From contig NZ_JACJTU010000020.1 of the NCBI RefSeq assembly GCF_014698835.1, forward strand, positions 87,058 through 151,057: 64,000 nucleotides of DNA, read 5' to 3'. The notes under the pieces were generated by a model. It made no database searches. It was not told the DNA's origin and saw nothing but the letters and a program-made list of their open reading frames with translations. Positions 52,154-61,497 of the stretch are shown here, piece by piece. Position numbers and translations under genes: made by a program. This stretch comes from Nostoc paludosum FACHB-159. Lineage in GTDB: Bacteria; Cyanobacteriota; Cyanobacteriia; Cyanobacteriales; Nostocaceae. The stretch's first letter is position 1. Each line of letters opens with the position of its first letter.

Positions 52154-52181
52154 GTACAGACGCGATTAATCGCGTCTGTAC
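52154..52181. repeat. 28-bp perfect palindrome inside the oxidase operon
   Basis: GTACAGACGCGATT is followed directly by its complement AATCGCGTCTGTAC, between the subunit II and subunit I genes. It belongs to the same family of short AGACG-stem palindromes as those at 49154 and 58928. It could trim or protect the transcript between the two genes and so alter subunit stoichiometry. Confidence 0.8.
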
Positions 52182-52218
52182 TACCGACTCCCTGAATTTA
52201 TTAACAGGAAAGTAACTC

Positions 52219-53880
52219 ATGACTAATGTTCCTATTGACGGCATTAGTATCGTAGGTGAGAACTCTCACCACGAATCTCCAGGCGACTGGAAACGATACT
52301 TCAGCTTTAGCACCGACCATAAAGTTATTGGTATTCAGTATCTCGTTACCTCATTTATCTTCTTTCTCGTCGGCGGTATCTTTGCAATGGTGATTCGGGG
52401 AGAACTGATGACACCCGAATCAGATTTAATAGATCGCACAGTCTACAATGGCATGTTTACCATGCACGGCACCGTGATGCTGTTTTTGTGGACATTTCCC
52501 TCACTCGTTGGTTTTGCCAACTATCTAGTGCCCTTAATGATTGGGGCGCGAGATATGGCATTTCCCCGCCTCAACGCCGTTGCTTTTTGGATGGTGCCAG
52601 TAGTCGGAATTCTCTTGATGAGCAGTTTCTTTATTCCTGGTGGCCCAGCCCAAGCAGGCTGGTGGGCTTATCCTCCAGTCAGTCTCCAGAATCCCACCGG
52701 TAATTTAATCAACGGTCAAGTCCTCTGGCTGCTGGCGGTGGCGGTATCCGGCGTGTCTTCAATTATGGGGGCAGTGAACTTTGTCACCACAATTGTGAAG
52801 ATGCGGGCACCAGGCATGGGCTTCTTTCGGATGCCTTTGTTCGTCTGGGCAGTATTTAGCGCCCAAATCATCCAACTCTTTGGACTACCTGCACTCACAG
52901 CAGGTGCAGTAATGCTACTACTCGACCTCACCGCAGGCACCGCCTTTTTCGACCCTGCCAGAGGTGGAAATCCAGTGATGTTCCAGCATTACTTCTGGTT
53001 CTACTCCCACCCCGCCGTTTACGTGATAATTTTGCCCATCTTCGGCATTTTCTCGGAAATCTTCCCAGTTTATTCCCGTAAACCTCTATTTGGTTACAAA
53101 GTAGTTGCCGTTTCATCCATCTTGATTGCTGTAGTCAGCGGTATCGTTTGGGTACACCACATGTACGTTAGCGGTACACCAGGTTGGATGCGCTTGATTT
53201 TCATGCTGACAACCATGTTTGTGTCAGTCCCCACAGGAATTAAAGTCTTTGCTTGGGTAGCAACGATTTGGGGCGGAAAATTGCGGTTGAAGACCCCAAT
53301 GCTGTTTGCCTTGGGTGGATTAATCATGTTTGTCTTCGCCGGCATCACAGGGATTATGCTTTCCTCCGTGCCAGTGGATGTCCACGTTAACAATACCTAC
53401 TTTGTAGTCGGACACTTCCACTACGTCCTCTACGGCACCGTGACAATGGGCTTGTATGCTGCCATTTACCACTGGTTCCCCAAAATGACCGGTCGGATGT
53501 ACCACGAAGGTTGGGGCAAAATCCACTTCTGGTTAACCTTCATCGGTACCAACCTCAACTTTCTGCCCATGCATCCTTTAGGATTGCAAGGAATGTTACG
53601 CCGAGTTGCTTCCTACGCCCCAGAATATACATCTTGGAATATCGTTGCTAGCGTCGGCGGATTTCTCCTAGGAGTATCGACCTTACCCTTCATTTTCAAC
53701 ATGGTAATTTCTTGGATGCAAGGCGAGAAAGCACCCGATAACCCGCACCGGGCAATTGGACTAGAGTGGTTAGTTTCTTCACCACCCCCCGTCGAAAACT
53801 TTGAAGAAATCCCCATCATCGTCTCCGAACCCTACGGCTACGGCAAATCCGAACCCTTAACAGCAAACCTCCCCGAATAA
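52219..53880 (+). CDS. ctaD: Heme-copper oxidase subunit I
   Basis: A 553-residue catalytic subunit of an aa3-type oxygen reductase. Seen: the heme a ligand region FTMHGTVMLFLWTFPSLVGF, FYSHPAVYVIILPIFGIFSE (His-Tyr CuB cross-link region with YVIIL), WVHHMYVSG (CuB histidines), the proton-channel lysine region GIMLSSVPVDVHVNNTYF, and VVGHFHYVLYGTV (heme a3 and heme a ligands). Twelve membrane helices are expected. A GGAAAG site precedes the ATG. All core metal ligands are present, so the oxygen-reducing centre is intact, in contrast to the missing CuA in subunit II. Third structural step of the operon. Confidence 0.97.
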   Translation: MTNVPIDGISIVGENSHHESPGDWKRYFSFSTDHKVIGIQYLVTSFIFFLVGGIFAMVIRGELMTPESDLIDRTVYNGMFTMHGTVMLFLWTFPSLVGFANYLVPLMIGARDMAFPRLNAVAFWMVPVVGILLMSSFFIPGGPAQAGWWAYPPVSLQNPTGNLINGQVLWLLAVAVSGVSSIMGAVNFVTTIVKMRAPGMGFFRMPLFVWAVFSAQIIQLFGLPALTAGAVMLLLDLTAGTAFFDPARGGNPVMFQHYFWFYSHPAVYVIILPIFGIFSEIFPVYSRKPLFGYKVVAVSSILIAVVSGIVWVHHMYVSGTPGWMRLIFMLTTMFVSVPTGIKVFAWVATIWGGKLRLKTPMLFALGGLIMFVFAGITGIMLSSVPVDVHVNNTYFVVGHFHYVLYGTVTMGLYAAIYHWFPKMTGRMYHEGWGKIHFWLTFIGTNLNFLPMHPLGLQGMLRRVASYAPEYTSWNIVASVGGFLLGVSTLPFIFNMVISWMQGEKAPDNPHRAIGLEWLVSSPPPVENFEEIPIIVSEPYGYGKSEPLTANLPE

Positions 53881-53975
53881 CGCCAGGGAAGACGCAGAAA
53901 CCCTCCGCGTACCTCTGCGCTTCCCCTTGCGTACCTTTGCGTTTCAAATTACCCCTCAAAAAGCAAACTCCACCA

Positions 53976-54578
53976 ATGGACAGCTATATCAATTCCCACG
54001 AATTACACCACACAGAGGTAGAACATAGCCACGATGAAGAAGGCAACAAAATGTTTGGCTTCATTGTCTTCCTACTCTCTGAAAGCGTAATTTTCCTAAG
54101 TTTTTTCGCCGGATATATAATCTACAAAACAACAACTCCCAACTGGCTACCCGCTGGTGTTTCTGGACTAGAAGTCAAAGAACCGGCAATCAATACAGTA
54201 GTTCTTGTTGCCAGTAGCTTTGTAATTTACTTAGCAGAACGCGCCCTTCAACGCCATGACTTAATGAAATTTCGCCTGTTTCTTTTAGCAACAATGGCGA
54301 TGGGAACTTACTTTTTAGTTGGGCAAGCAATTGAATGGAATAGCCTCGCCTTTGGCTTCACTTCAGGAGTATTTGGTGGCACGTTCTATTTGCTCACAGG
54401 TTTCCACGGTTTGCACGTTTTGACTGGTATTCTGTTGCAGTTGATTATTTTAGTACGCTCTTTCATTCCTGGTAATTACGACACAGGCCACTTTGGCGTT
54501 AATGCAACTTCATTGTTTTGGCACTTCGTCGATGTTATCTGGATTATTTTGTTTGTCCTCATCTATCTGTGGCAATAA
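53976..54578 (+). CDS. ctaE: Heme-copper oxidase subunit III
   Basis: From ATG at 53976 (MDSYINSHELHHTEVEHSHD) it has 200 residues; the frame is open 13 codons upstream, but that part comes from a GCGTACCTTTGCG-type repeat and is rejected. Five to six helices are visible: MFGFIVFLLSESVIFLSFFA, NTVVLVASSFVIYLAE, LFLLATMAMGTYFLVGQAIE, FYLLTGFHGLHVLTGILLQL and LFWHFVDVIWIILFVLIYLW. The GFHGLHV and WHFVDVIWI strings are conserved in this subunit, which stabilises subunit I and turnover. It is the last gene of the operon; an untranslated stretch follows. Confidence 0.95.
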   Translation: MDSYINSHELHHTEVEHSHDEEGNKMFGFIVFLLSESVIFLSFFAGYIIYKTTTPNWLPAGVSGLEVKEPAINTVVLVASSFVIYLAERALQRHDLMKFRLFLLATMAMGTYFLVGQAIEWNSLAFGFTSGVFGGTFYLLTGFHGLHVLTGILLQLIILVRSFIPGNYDTGHFGVNATSLFWHFVDVIWIILFVLIYLWQ

Positions 54579-54745
54579 ATATTGATGGGCATATCTTGTG
54601 TGTAAGTCCTATGCCAATCCGATTTGTAAGAATTTCAAGTTACAGATCCCTGGGTTTTTTGATAACTCAGGGATTTTGTCTCTTACCAATGATTTCAACT
54701 TACAAAAAATAAATTATCACAATTTAATTGCCTATTGCCTCTTGC

Positions 54746-55417
54746 CTATTTTACTTTCAAAGGAGAAGGAGGAGCAGATAATACAATAATATTTCTCACA
54801 TTACTAACGTAACGACCTCCAGCTTTGTCACCTGGAACTACTAAACGAGCAAATCCTTCATCTGCTAAATATACGACTTTACCATCACTACCTTTTTTTG
54901 CAAAGGCAACTAGTACTGTTTTTCCTTCAAAGTTGGGTTGAATTTCTCCAATAGCCACTACTGCACCATAACAATCTGTAGCTTCAACTAAAACATATTG
55001 TCGTAGAAAAGAGTTTTTAGGATTCACTCCAGAATTTCCAGGCTTGAGGCCACTTCCTGCTTTTGGATTATTAATCAACTCCCATAAGGGAACTCCATAG
55101 TATGTTTCTGTTCTTGGCCCTGAGCCAGTTTGAAAACTGACAGTAATTTCAGTAACTAATCCTGGATTTTGATTTTTTAAAGTATTCCGCAAATTTTTCA
55201 GCTTGTACAAGTGATAAGTAGTTGGATTATTGAGTTCTCCATCCAACCGAAAACTTTGTGAAACACCTCCAGCACACTTATTTTTGTTCCAAATAGATGC
55301 TATCTTTTGTTCTCGAATCTTGGGAAGACTACTATTTGAGTCAGCTAAAGTAGGCTGCCAGAAAACGAGCGTTGATAGTATTAAAGATGCAATGGATATT
55401 TTGCGCCTAAAACGCAT
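54746..55417 (-). CDS. Secreted sulfite-oxidase-fold protein without the Mo-ligand Cys
   Basis: A 223-residue protein with a signal peptide (RKISIASLILSTLVFWQPTLADS). The rest resembles the molybdopterin-binding domain of the sulfite oxidase superfamily: FRLDGELNNPTTYHLYKLKN, then VTEITVSFQTGSGPRTETYY, GVPLWELINNP, VLVEATDCYGAVVAIGE and a C-terminal VVPGDKAGGRYVSNVRNIIV. Where active enzymes carry a Cys in the TVxxxC(AG/EG) strand, this protein has SFQTGSG, so molybdenum ligation as in sulfite oxidase is unlikely. One Cys (TDCYGAV) lies elsewhere. Function unknown, periplasmic by prediction. It faces the oxidase operon convergently. Confidence 0.75.
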   Translation of the reverse strand: MRFRRKISIASLILSTLVFWQPTLADSNSSLPKIREQKIASIWNKNKCAGGVSQSFRLDGELNNPTTYHLYKLKNLRNTLKNQNPGLVTEITVSFQTGSGPRTETYYGVPLWELINNPKAGSGLKPGNSGVNPKNSFLRQYVLVEATDCYGAVVAIGEIQPNFEGKTVLVAFAKKGSDGKVVYLADEGFARLVVPGDKAGGRYVSNVRNIIVLSAPPSPLKVK

Positions 55418-56268
55418 AAAACATTTCTCCGTTTCTTAGGGAATATTGAAAAAGTTACAGCATAATTCAAAATTAAACCAAGCTGTATGTTTCGTTTGTA
55501 ACCTGAAGTTCTATACTTCAGTAATTTAAAATTTTCTGTAGATAGTTTTGGTCAAAGGTGTTTAGTTAACCAAAATTAGTGTCTTTATCGGCAAAACTAA
55601 GCCAGTTGACAAGAAATTTTGTTAGAAAACATAAAAGCTTCAAATTGTTCACCTCTCAACTCTTTACCACACGACACAAAATAGCTAGTTTTCAATATGA
55701 GTTATTAAAAACTAATGAATCAACAACCAAAATTAGCTGCAAATCTCAGAAGAGGTTTGCATTTTTCTAAATGAATTCAGTGTATCTGTGCAATGTACTG
55801 AAGATAATACCAACTTATTGAGTAAAATACCAAATATTATGGTAATTAAACCTTAACAAAATTAATTTTTATTTCTTTTTAAAATAATGAGGCTTTATAT
55901 TGTAAAGAAATTCTCTGCTATTATTTCCCTACTGAATAGTTAAATATCAAGCTAATAAACTCAAGCAATTGTGTAAAGCCTACACTGCATCTGAAAAAAC
56001 CCATTATCCTGTCGTCTATCCCATTGCCTCTAAAAACTCCCCAATTAAGTTATGGTTTCATAACAAATACCAAAAGGATTGTTTAATACCAATAAATTTG
56101 GTATTGTGACTTTAAATTATTTTTGCGAAATTCGCCTAAGTAATTTCCTGAGGAAATTTTTTTTAGAAATCCTTAAGGAAGTACCGAGTATTTCCATATT
56201 GCCCTACTTCTGATTGCAAGCGGGGCAATAGATTGTTGTGAAATTTGTACTAATTGGAGTGAGGTTTA
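55418..56268. other. AT-rich intergenic region
   Basis: About 850 bp lie between two divergent genes. A 63-codon plus-strand frame (55579-55770) has AT-driven composition (many Lys, Ser, Phe) and no recognisable ribosome binding site, so it is not called. A scattered TACCAA(A)TTT-like string occurs several times (55810-56110). No repeat array or RNA recognised. Confidence 0.5.
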
Positions 56269-57738
56269 ATGAAATTATCTCAAAAACTCGGATTTGCGAT
56301 TTCTGGAATCACCAGCGTTTTTATGAGTACAGTTGTGGTTACTAATACTCACATTTTGAAGGCACAAGCTACTCCCAAACAACCAACAGAAAATCTGGTA
56401 GTCAACGGAACATTTGCAGCAGATCCACTTTTAAGTCCTTACGATCGCACTAGAAATAATCCTTTCATTTCTGGATGGTTTAATAGCATTGGTGGTGATA
56501 TTGCCTCTAATATTTTTCTCGAAAATTATACAGTTGATAATGCTGAAAATTATTCTTTAAGTGTACGTCTTGCTCCACGTTACGACGATAACGGGCCGAC
56601 TTTTACTTACATTTCACAGAAACTCAAGACTATACCAGGTCAGAAATACGAACTGAGCTACTACCTAGCAAACACAGATGACGATCCAAATGAGAATATA
56701 TTTCAGACATATGTGGGTGGAAAATTAATCGATCAAAAAGTCAATGTTCCCTTTCAAGGTTTCACAAAATATACCTATTATTTTGTAGCAAAATCACAAA
56801 CCACAGAGTTAAAGTTTGCTAGCAAGCAACGCTTTTACTGGTACAACCTAGATAATGTGAGTGTTGTTCCTGTAAATAAATTATCAAAAAACGAAATATC
56901 CAAGCCAGAACCATGCCCTTCTTCTATCCCAGCAGCGAAACTTGTATTTACTACTTTTGAGATTCCTAATTCTATTACTACTGAGCCTCAAAGTATCAAC
57001 GATAAAGGAGATATTATTGGATATTTTCGCACCAGCGAAGGAGATCGTGGTTTTTTAAAGCAAGGAGCGAGCTTCACTACCTTTAATTATCCTAATGCAC
57101 TTCTCACGTATGCTAATGGCATCAACAATCAAGGGGATGTTGTCGGTTCCTATTATCAGAACACGGTGTATCATGCATTCTTAAAGAAAGGAAATAGCTT
57201 CACTGATGTTGATGTTCCTGGTGTAGATCCAGCTTTTGCTCAATTCTTTAGCAATCAATCAGCTAGAGATATTAATAACCAAGGACATTTTGTCGGATTT
57301 TTCCGTGACAATACAGGAACTCACGGTTTCTTAAAGAAAGGAAATACTTATAGTTCCTTTGATAACCCTAATACGACTTACCAGTATACGATCGCCAACG
57401 GCATCAACGATTGGGGAAACATTGTTGGATTCTTTCAAGACGCCAAAGGATATCATGCTTTCTTAAAACGAGGAAGATACTTTACTAATTTTGATGTGCC
57501 TGGTGCAAATTTTACCCACGCCAGTAGTATTAACAATCAAGGGGATATTGTTGGATTTTTCTATGACGGCATAGCAAATCGTGGTTTTTTGAAGCAAGGA
57601 AACAGCTTCAGCGTCATTAATGTCCCTGGTGCATATTCCACCTATGTATATGGCATCAATAATCAGGGCGATATTGTTGGATTTTTCTACGATGGAACGA
57701 AAAGACGTGGTTTTATAGCCAGGAAGAAAGGTTGGTAG
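56269..57738 (+). CDS. Secreted protein with a jelly-roll-like domain and HAF repeats
   Basis: A 489-residue exported protein. A signal peptide (about 1-37) ends in KAQATPKQ. Residues 42-205 look like a beta-sandwich domain (NLVVNGTFAADPLL, YISQKLKTIPGQKYELSYYL, YNLDNVSVVP) akin to DUF642/carbohydrate-binding folds. From about 225 there are seven to eight HAF-type repeats of some 38 residues, each with a GINNQGDIVGFFYDG-like loop, RGFLKQGNSF and F(D/N)VPGA. Such repeats are known from extracellular bacterial proteins of unknown role, probably beta-propeller-like. The repeats differ enough from each other to be old. A GGAGTGAGG site precedes the ATG. Confidence 0.85.
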   Translation: MKLSQKLGFAISGITSVFMSTVVVTNTHILKAQATPKQPTENLVVNGTFAADPLLSPYDRTRNNPFISGWFNSIGGDIASNIFLENYTVDNAENYSLSVRLAPRYDDNGPTFTYISQKLKTIPGQKYELSYYLANTDDDPNENIFQTYVGGKLIDQKVNVPFQGFTKYTYYFVAKSQTTELKFASKQRFYWYNLDNVSVVPVNKLSKNEISKPEPCPSSIPAAKLVFTTFEIPNSITTEPQSINDKGDIIGYFRTSEGDRGFLKQGASFTTFNYPNALLTYANGINNQGDVVGSYYQNTVYHAFLKKGNSFTDVDVPGVDPAFAQFFSNQSARDINNQGHFVGFFRDNTGTHGFLKKGNTYSSFDNPNTTYQYTIANGINDWGNIVGFFQDAKGYHAFLKRGRYFTNFDVPGANFTHASSINNQGDIVGFFYDGIANRGFLKQGNSFSVINVPGAYSTYVYGINNQGDIVGFFYDGTKRRGFIARKKGW

Positions 57739-57957
57739 CCTTGAGAGCTAGGGGAGATGGGGAGATAAAGAGAATAACTCCTGAGTCAACAATCTACACT
57801 CAACACCCCTAATGCCCCAATTTTAGGTAATGCTCTGAGTGCGATCGCTGTTAGCATAGCTTTGGCAGAACCTTGTGAGAAGTTGCTTGAAAATTCAGCA
57901 AGTATACTCAAAAGCTCTCGCTAAAGCTCTGTTAGTGAAATTATTAATTAACGTCCT

Positions 57958-58881
57958 ATGAATTGGAGTGCTGCATTACCAACTTTTTTTATTACCTTAA
58001 GAGAAGGCGTTGAAGCCGCTTTAGTTGTCGGCATCGTGTTTGCGTGTTTACAACAAGCTCAACAACAAAAATTACAGCGTTGGGTTTACTTAGGAGTTTT
58101 CATCGGTATCTTAGCGAGTTTTGTATTTGGTTTGTTAATTCATGTAGGACTACAAGGATTGCAGACATCTAAGCAGCTCTATGCGCCTGTTTTCAAGCAA
58201 CTTTTTGAGGTGGGATTAGGCGTAATTGCGATCGCCATGCTCAGTTGGATGCTAATTTGGATGACACGACAAGCACGATTTCTCAAAGCTGAGATTGAAG
58301 GTTCTGTCAAAAGTGCCTTGGGCGGAACTGATAGCGCAGGTTGGGCAATTTTTAGCTTAATTTTTATTGCTGTGTTTCGCGAAGGTTTAGAAACAGCTTT
58401 GTTTATCGTCGCTAAGTTTCAAGAAGGTTTGACACCAGTTTTAGGTGCAATAGGAGGATTAGCGATCGCTGTTGTCATCGGAATGCTGCTATTTAAATGG
58501 AGCATCCGAATTAATTTAAGCCGATTTTTCCAAGTAATGGGTGTGTTGCTACTGCTGATTGTCTCCGGGTTGGTAATTTCTGTTCTGCGCCATGTTGATG
58601 CTGCGGCGATCGCTTTTAGCCAAATCAACCCTGAAGTCTTGGGTATTTGCGGACAAGGAAATACATCTTGCCTTTTAGGCCCCCAAGTTTGGGACTTCTC
58701 AACCATCTTACCTGACCGCCAGTTTCCTGGTATTTTGCTCAAAACCTTATTTGGCTACACCCAAAAACTGTATTTAGTTCAAGCTGTCGGTTATCTGCTT
58801 TTTTGGATAACCATAGGTGGACTTTATTTCCGCAGTCTCAGCCAACCAACACAATTAAAACCAGCAGCCAAATCTAGTTAA
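57958..58881 (+). CDS. FTR1-family iron permease
   Basis: A 307-residue membrane protein of the FTR1/EfeU family. The duplicated REGLE motifs that bind iron are LREGVEAALVVGIV near residue 15 and FREGLETALFIVAK near 140, with about seven membrane helices around them (VYLGVFIGILASFVFGLLIH; FEVGLGVIAIAMLSWMLIWM; GAIGGLAIAVVIGMLLFKWS). The family imports iron, in bacteria usually with periplasmic partners (EfeO, EfeB) or a ferroxidase; none is adjacent here. It follows the HAF protein gene by 220 bp. No convincing Fur box was found. Substrate assignment is from the family. Confidence 0.92.
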   Translation: MNWSAALPTFFITLREGVEAALVVGIVFACLQQAQQQKLQRWVYLGVFIGILASFVFGLLIHVGLQGLQTSKQLYAPVFKQLFEVGLGVIAIAMLSWMLIWMTRQARFLKAEIEGSVKSALGGTDSAGWAIFSLIFIAVFREGLETALFIVAKFQEGLTPVLGAIGGLAIAVVIGMLLFKWSIRINLSRFFQVMGVLLLLIVSGLVISVLRHVDAAAIAFSQINPEVLGICGQGNTSCLLGPQVWDFSTILPDRQFPGILLKTLFGYTQKLYLVQAVGYLLFWITIGGLYFRSLSQPTQLKPAAKSS

Positions 58882-58927
58882 TCTCAAAATACTATTTTGG
58901 AATTCAGACGTTCCTAAATTCCGGTAT

Positions 58928-58956
58928 GTAGAGACGTTGCAATGCAACGTCTCTAC
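58928..58956. repeat. Palindromic AGACG-stem repeat
   Basis: GTAGAGACGTTGCA, one base, and its exact complement TGCAACGTCTCTAC. Near-identical to the hairpin at 31462-31486. It lies between the iron permease stop and the desulfhydrase start and may end the upstream transcript. Confidence 0.75.
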
Positions 58957-58996
58957 AGATTTTGGTATTTTCTATAATTACGAATTCTATTGCCCG

Positions 58997-59998
58997 ATGT
59001 CATTAATATTTATTCCTCCATTTATAGAACAAATCAACAGCGAAATTGCCCGTGAGGCTGGTGTTAATTTGTCTGTACTACGCCTCGATGTTATGCACCC
59101 GTCGGTTAATGGAAATAAATGGTTTAAGTTGAAATATAACCTTTTGGAAGCGAAGCAGAAAAATTTCACGAGGCTGCTTACCTTTGGCGGTGCTTATTCC
59201 AATCACATCTATGCAACCGCAGCCGCCGGTAATCTTTTGGGATTTGATACTATCGGCGTAATTCGTGGGGAGGAAAAGTTACCACTGAATCCAACGCTGA
59301 GTTTTGCTGTGCAGCAGGGTATGGAACTTGTGTACGTTTCACGGGAGATGTATCGAGAACGCAACACAGCAGCGCTACACGAACATCTGCGACAGCGTTT
59401 TGGCGAGGTGTTTATCATTCCTGAAGGCGGTAATAATTTAAACGGCGTGCGCGGTTGTACAGAGATAATTAGTGAAGCTATGCCTACGGTGGTCACTGAG
59501 CTTCTTGCCCTGAGCGACGCCGAAGGGTGTCGAAGTGCTGGCTACGCCTTTGATTATATTTGCCTAGCCTGCGGTACCGCTACAACACTGGCTGGGATTG
59601 CGCTTTCGTTGCATCAAGGACAAAAAGCGATCGCTTTTCCTGTGTTGAAAAATGGCGCTTTTCTGAGAGAAGAAATCGAAAATCTCTTGACAAATTACCT
59701 CGCCTCTGGTGTACCAACTCCATATAGTTCTCCTGCTTGTTGGGAATTAATGTGTGATTATCACTTTGGCGGCTATGCAAAAGTGAATCAGGAGTTGCTA
59801 CGATTCAGCCAGGAATTTGGCGAAGCGCACGGCGTACCTCTCGATTACGTATATACTGCAAAAATGTTTTATGGAGTGATGGATTTATTGCAGCAGGGAT
59901 TTTTTAGTAAAGGCAAAAGTTTACTGCTGGTACACACAGGTGGCTTACAGGGTAATGTTGGTATGGAAGAAAGGTTGCAGAAAATTTCTCAAATGTAA
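58997..59998 (+). CDS. PLP-dependent D-cysteine desulfhydrase / ACC deaminase homologue
   Basis: From ATG at 58997 (MSLIFIPPFIEQINSEIARE) it has 333 residues; 20 further upstream codons start in a hairpin repeat and are rejected. Fold type II PLP motifs: NKWFKLKYNLLEAK (the PLP lysine region), TFGGAYSNHIYATAAAG, EGGNNLNGVRGCTEI, CLACGTATTLAGIA (phosphate loop) and VHTGGLQG. The family deaminates ACC or desulfurates D-cysteine; which cannot be decided here. Odd: between VVTEL and FDYICLACG sits LALSDAEGCRSAGYA, encoded by a palindromic repeat (about 59500-59545, CCTGAGCGACGCCGAAGGG). I expect only a few residues there, so this is an in-frame repeat insertion. Confidence 0.9.
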   Translation: MSLIFIPPFIEQINSEIAREAGVNLSVLRLDVMHPSVNGNKWFKLKYNLLEAKQKNFTRLLTFGGAYSNHIYATAAAGNLLGFDTIGVIRGEEKLPLNPTLSFAVQQGMELVYVSREMYRERNTAALHEHLRQRFGEVFIIPEGGNNLNGVRGCTEIISEAMPTVVTELLALSDAEGCRSAGYAFDYICLACGTATTLAGIALSLHQGQKAIAFPVLKNGAFLREEIENLLTNYLASGVPTPYSSPACWELMCDYHFGGYAKVNQELLRFSQEFGEAHGVPLDYVYTAKMFYGVMDLLQQGFFSKGKSLLLVHTGGLQGNVGMEERLQKISQM

Positions 59999-60289
59999 GG
60001 ATTCTCTACTCTACCTCAATACTTGTCGGGTTTTGGGGAAAAGGGAAAGAAAAAACCTTTACCCTTTTGCTCAAACCAAATTCCGAGTTCAAAATGCTTA
60101 ACTGAGCACTATTGTAGTCTACCTCTGAGCGCTTGGAGTGTCCTGGTGTCGATTAGGGGGGATCGATAAGTTCGTGAAGGGGGCAGCTATGGGAGGGCAG
60201 AGGCTCCGAATCAGAATTCCCTTCAGCCTGGTCGGTGAGCTTGTCGAACTGCTGCCTCCTGCCCTCTGCCTTTCTTGCTAAAATCACAG
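59999..60289. repeat. Convergent spacer with palindromic repeats
   Basis: Between two convergent genes lie a GGGAAAAGGG-rich piece and, at 60175-60275, a repeat with GGCAGCTATGGGAGGGCAGA, GGTCGGTGAGCTTGTCGAAC and TGCTGCCTCCTGCCCTCTGC, partly self-complementary. No gene seen. Confidence 0.55.
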
Positions 60290-61324
60290 TCAACTACTTT
60301 TCAAACAATCTCTTAAAAATAAATCTAATAAATTATGATATTTTTGATAATGAGATAATACCTTTTTCACAAAATTAATGCGTGTATTTAAATCTCCTTG
60401 TAGAAGAAAAAAAGGAATTTTTCTCAAAATTAGATCGTTCTTAATCTGTTTTTGAAATATACTACGATTTGCTTCTCCAGAACGATCCCAAGTATTATCA
60501 TAAGGTATATCTGTATCACAAAGAAACACCAAATCATATCGCGATACAGCTTGATGTGCTAGTTGCGTTAACTCTAAAGCAACGGTTTTGTGATAGTACA
60601 AAGAAAATTGATAGGTTGTTAGTGCGTTAGTATCTGTAAACAAGTATTGGTTCGCTTGCAACAGTAAAGTTTCTTCACGTTCTAAATGTACTTTGGCAAT
60701 CTCCACAAGTTGAGAAAGCGAAAGTCGCCTTTCTATTTGATGTTGTTCCCAATATTCACGTCCATATTCTGGCATCCATACAGTTTTGTATTCTTTTGCT
60801 AATTGGGATGCAATAGTTGTTTTACCAGTGGAGGGAGCGCCTAGAAAAACAACATTAGTAATTAGATCGCGGTAAACATTAGGATGTAAATAATCTCTAA
60901 AAGCATAAGGGTTTTGTCTTACTTGCGTTCCTGAGACGAAGAAAGTTTTGCGATCTGTATCTACAAGTCGATTAACTGCTCCCAATGCAATGCTTACGTG
61001 TTCGCCATAAAATTCACTAGAGTAAAAATGTGTAATCCTTTTTGATTCTAATTTTTTAAGGATATATTCTTCGTGCTTTTTCTTAATCTCAGGTGTATCA
61101 CCAATTTCTGTTGGCCCATCCCACGCCTCAATCACTTCAATTGTGGGGTAAAGTTTTCGCAGCCAGTTAGCCCTAACTGTTAAAGGAATGGCAGTCACCT
61201 CTGGACAATCATAAACGATCGCTAGCACTTCATCCATCTCTGCTAAGGCCGTCTCAATCACAAATTGGTGTCCTCTGTGGAGAGGAGCATATTTACCTAA
61301 CGTGAGTCCACAATTACCAGTCAT
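60290..61324 (-). CDS. nadR: NadR-like NMN adenylyltransferase / nicotinamide riboside kinase
   Basis: A 344-residue two-domain enzyme. The N-terminal nucleotidyltransferase shows LGKYAPLHRGHQFVIETAL (the GxxxPxHxGH motif) and FVSGTQVRQNPYAFRDYLHP (the SGTxxR motif). The C-terminal kinase has the P-loop FLGAPSTGKTTIASQLA near 173 and EYGREYWE (substrate loop). Family role: converts nicotinamide riboside to NMN and NMN to NAD in NAD salvage. The helix-turn-helix repressor domain of enterobacterial NadR is absent, so this form should be only enzymatic. It follows the ParA-like gene on the same strand, across 170 bp of repeats. Confidence 0.9.
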   Translation of the reverse strand: MTGNCGLTLGKYAPLHRGHQFVIETALAEMDEVLAIVYDCPEVTAIPLTVRANWLRKLYPTIEVIEAWDGPTEIGDTPEIKKKHEEYILKKLESKRITHFYSSEFYGEHVSIALGAVNRLVDTDRKTFFVSGTQVRQNPYAFRDYLHPNVYRDLITNVVFLGAPSTGKTTIASQLAKEYKTVWMPEYGREYWEQHQIERRLSLSQLVEIAKVHLEREETLLLQANQYLFTDTNALTTYQFSLYYHKTVALELTQLAHQAVSRYDLVFLCDTDIPYDNTWDRSGEANRSIFQKQIKNDLILRKIPFFLLQGDLNTRINFVKKVLSHYQKYHNLLDLFLRDCLKSS

Positions 61325-61384
61325 AGTTTCGCTTTTACAGCAGATTGCAAGTAAGTGAGTTACAACCAGGACTGATTCATCAAA

Positions 61385-61495
61385 TACAAAGAGTTTCTAA
61401 TTTCTGCCTTCAGCCTCCTACCTCCTGCCTTCAGCCTTCAGCCTCCTGCCTCCTGCCTCCTGCCTTCAGCCTCCTGCCTCCTGCCTTCTACTTAG
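61385..61495. repeat. CCTCCTGCCTTCAGC tandem repeats
   Basis: At least eight degenerate copies of CTGCCTCCTGCCTTCAGCCT units lie between the nadR start and the ParA-like gene end. The same TGCCTCCTGCC motif occurs at 4985-5005 and 60255-60275. The plus-strand open frame through it is repeat-derived and not a gene. Confidence 0.8.
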
Positions 61496-61497
61496 AA

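Noticed and set aside
53937..53975. Longer N-terminus for oxidase subunit III
   Set aside because: The upstream codons are part of a TGCGTACCTTTGCG repeat, not conserved protein.
55579..55770. 63-codon plus-strand frame
   Set aside because: AT-driven composition, no ribosome binding site and no recognisable motif.
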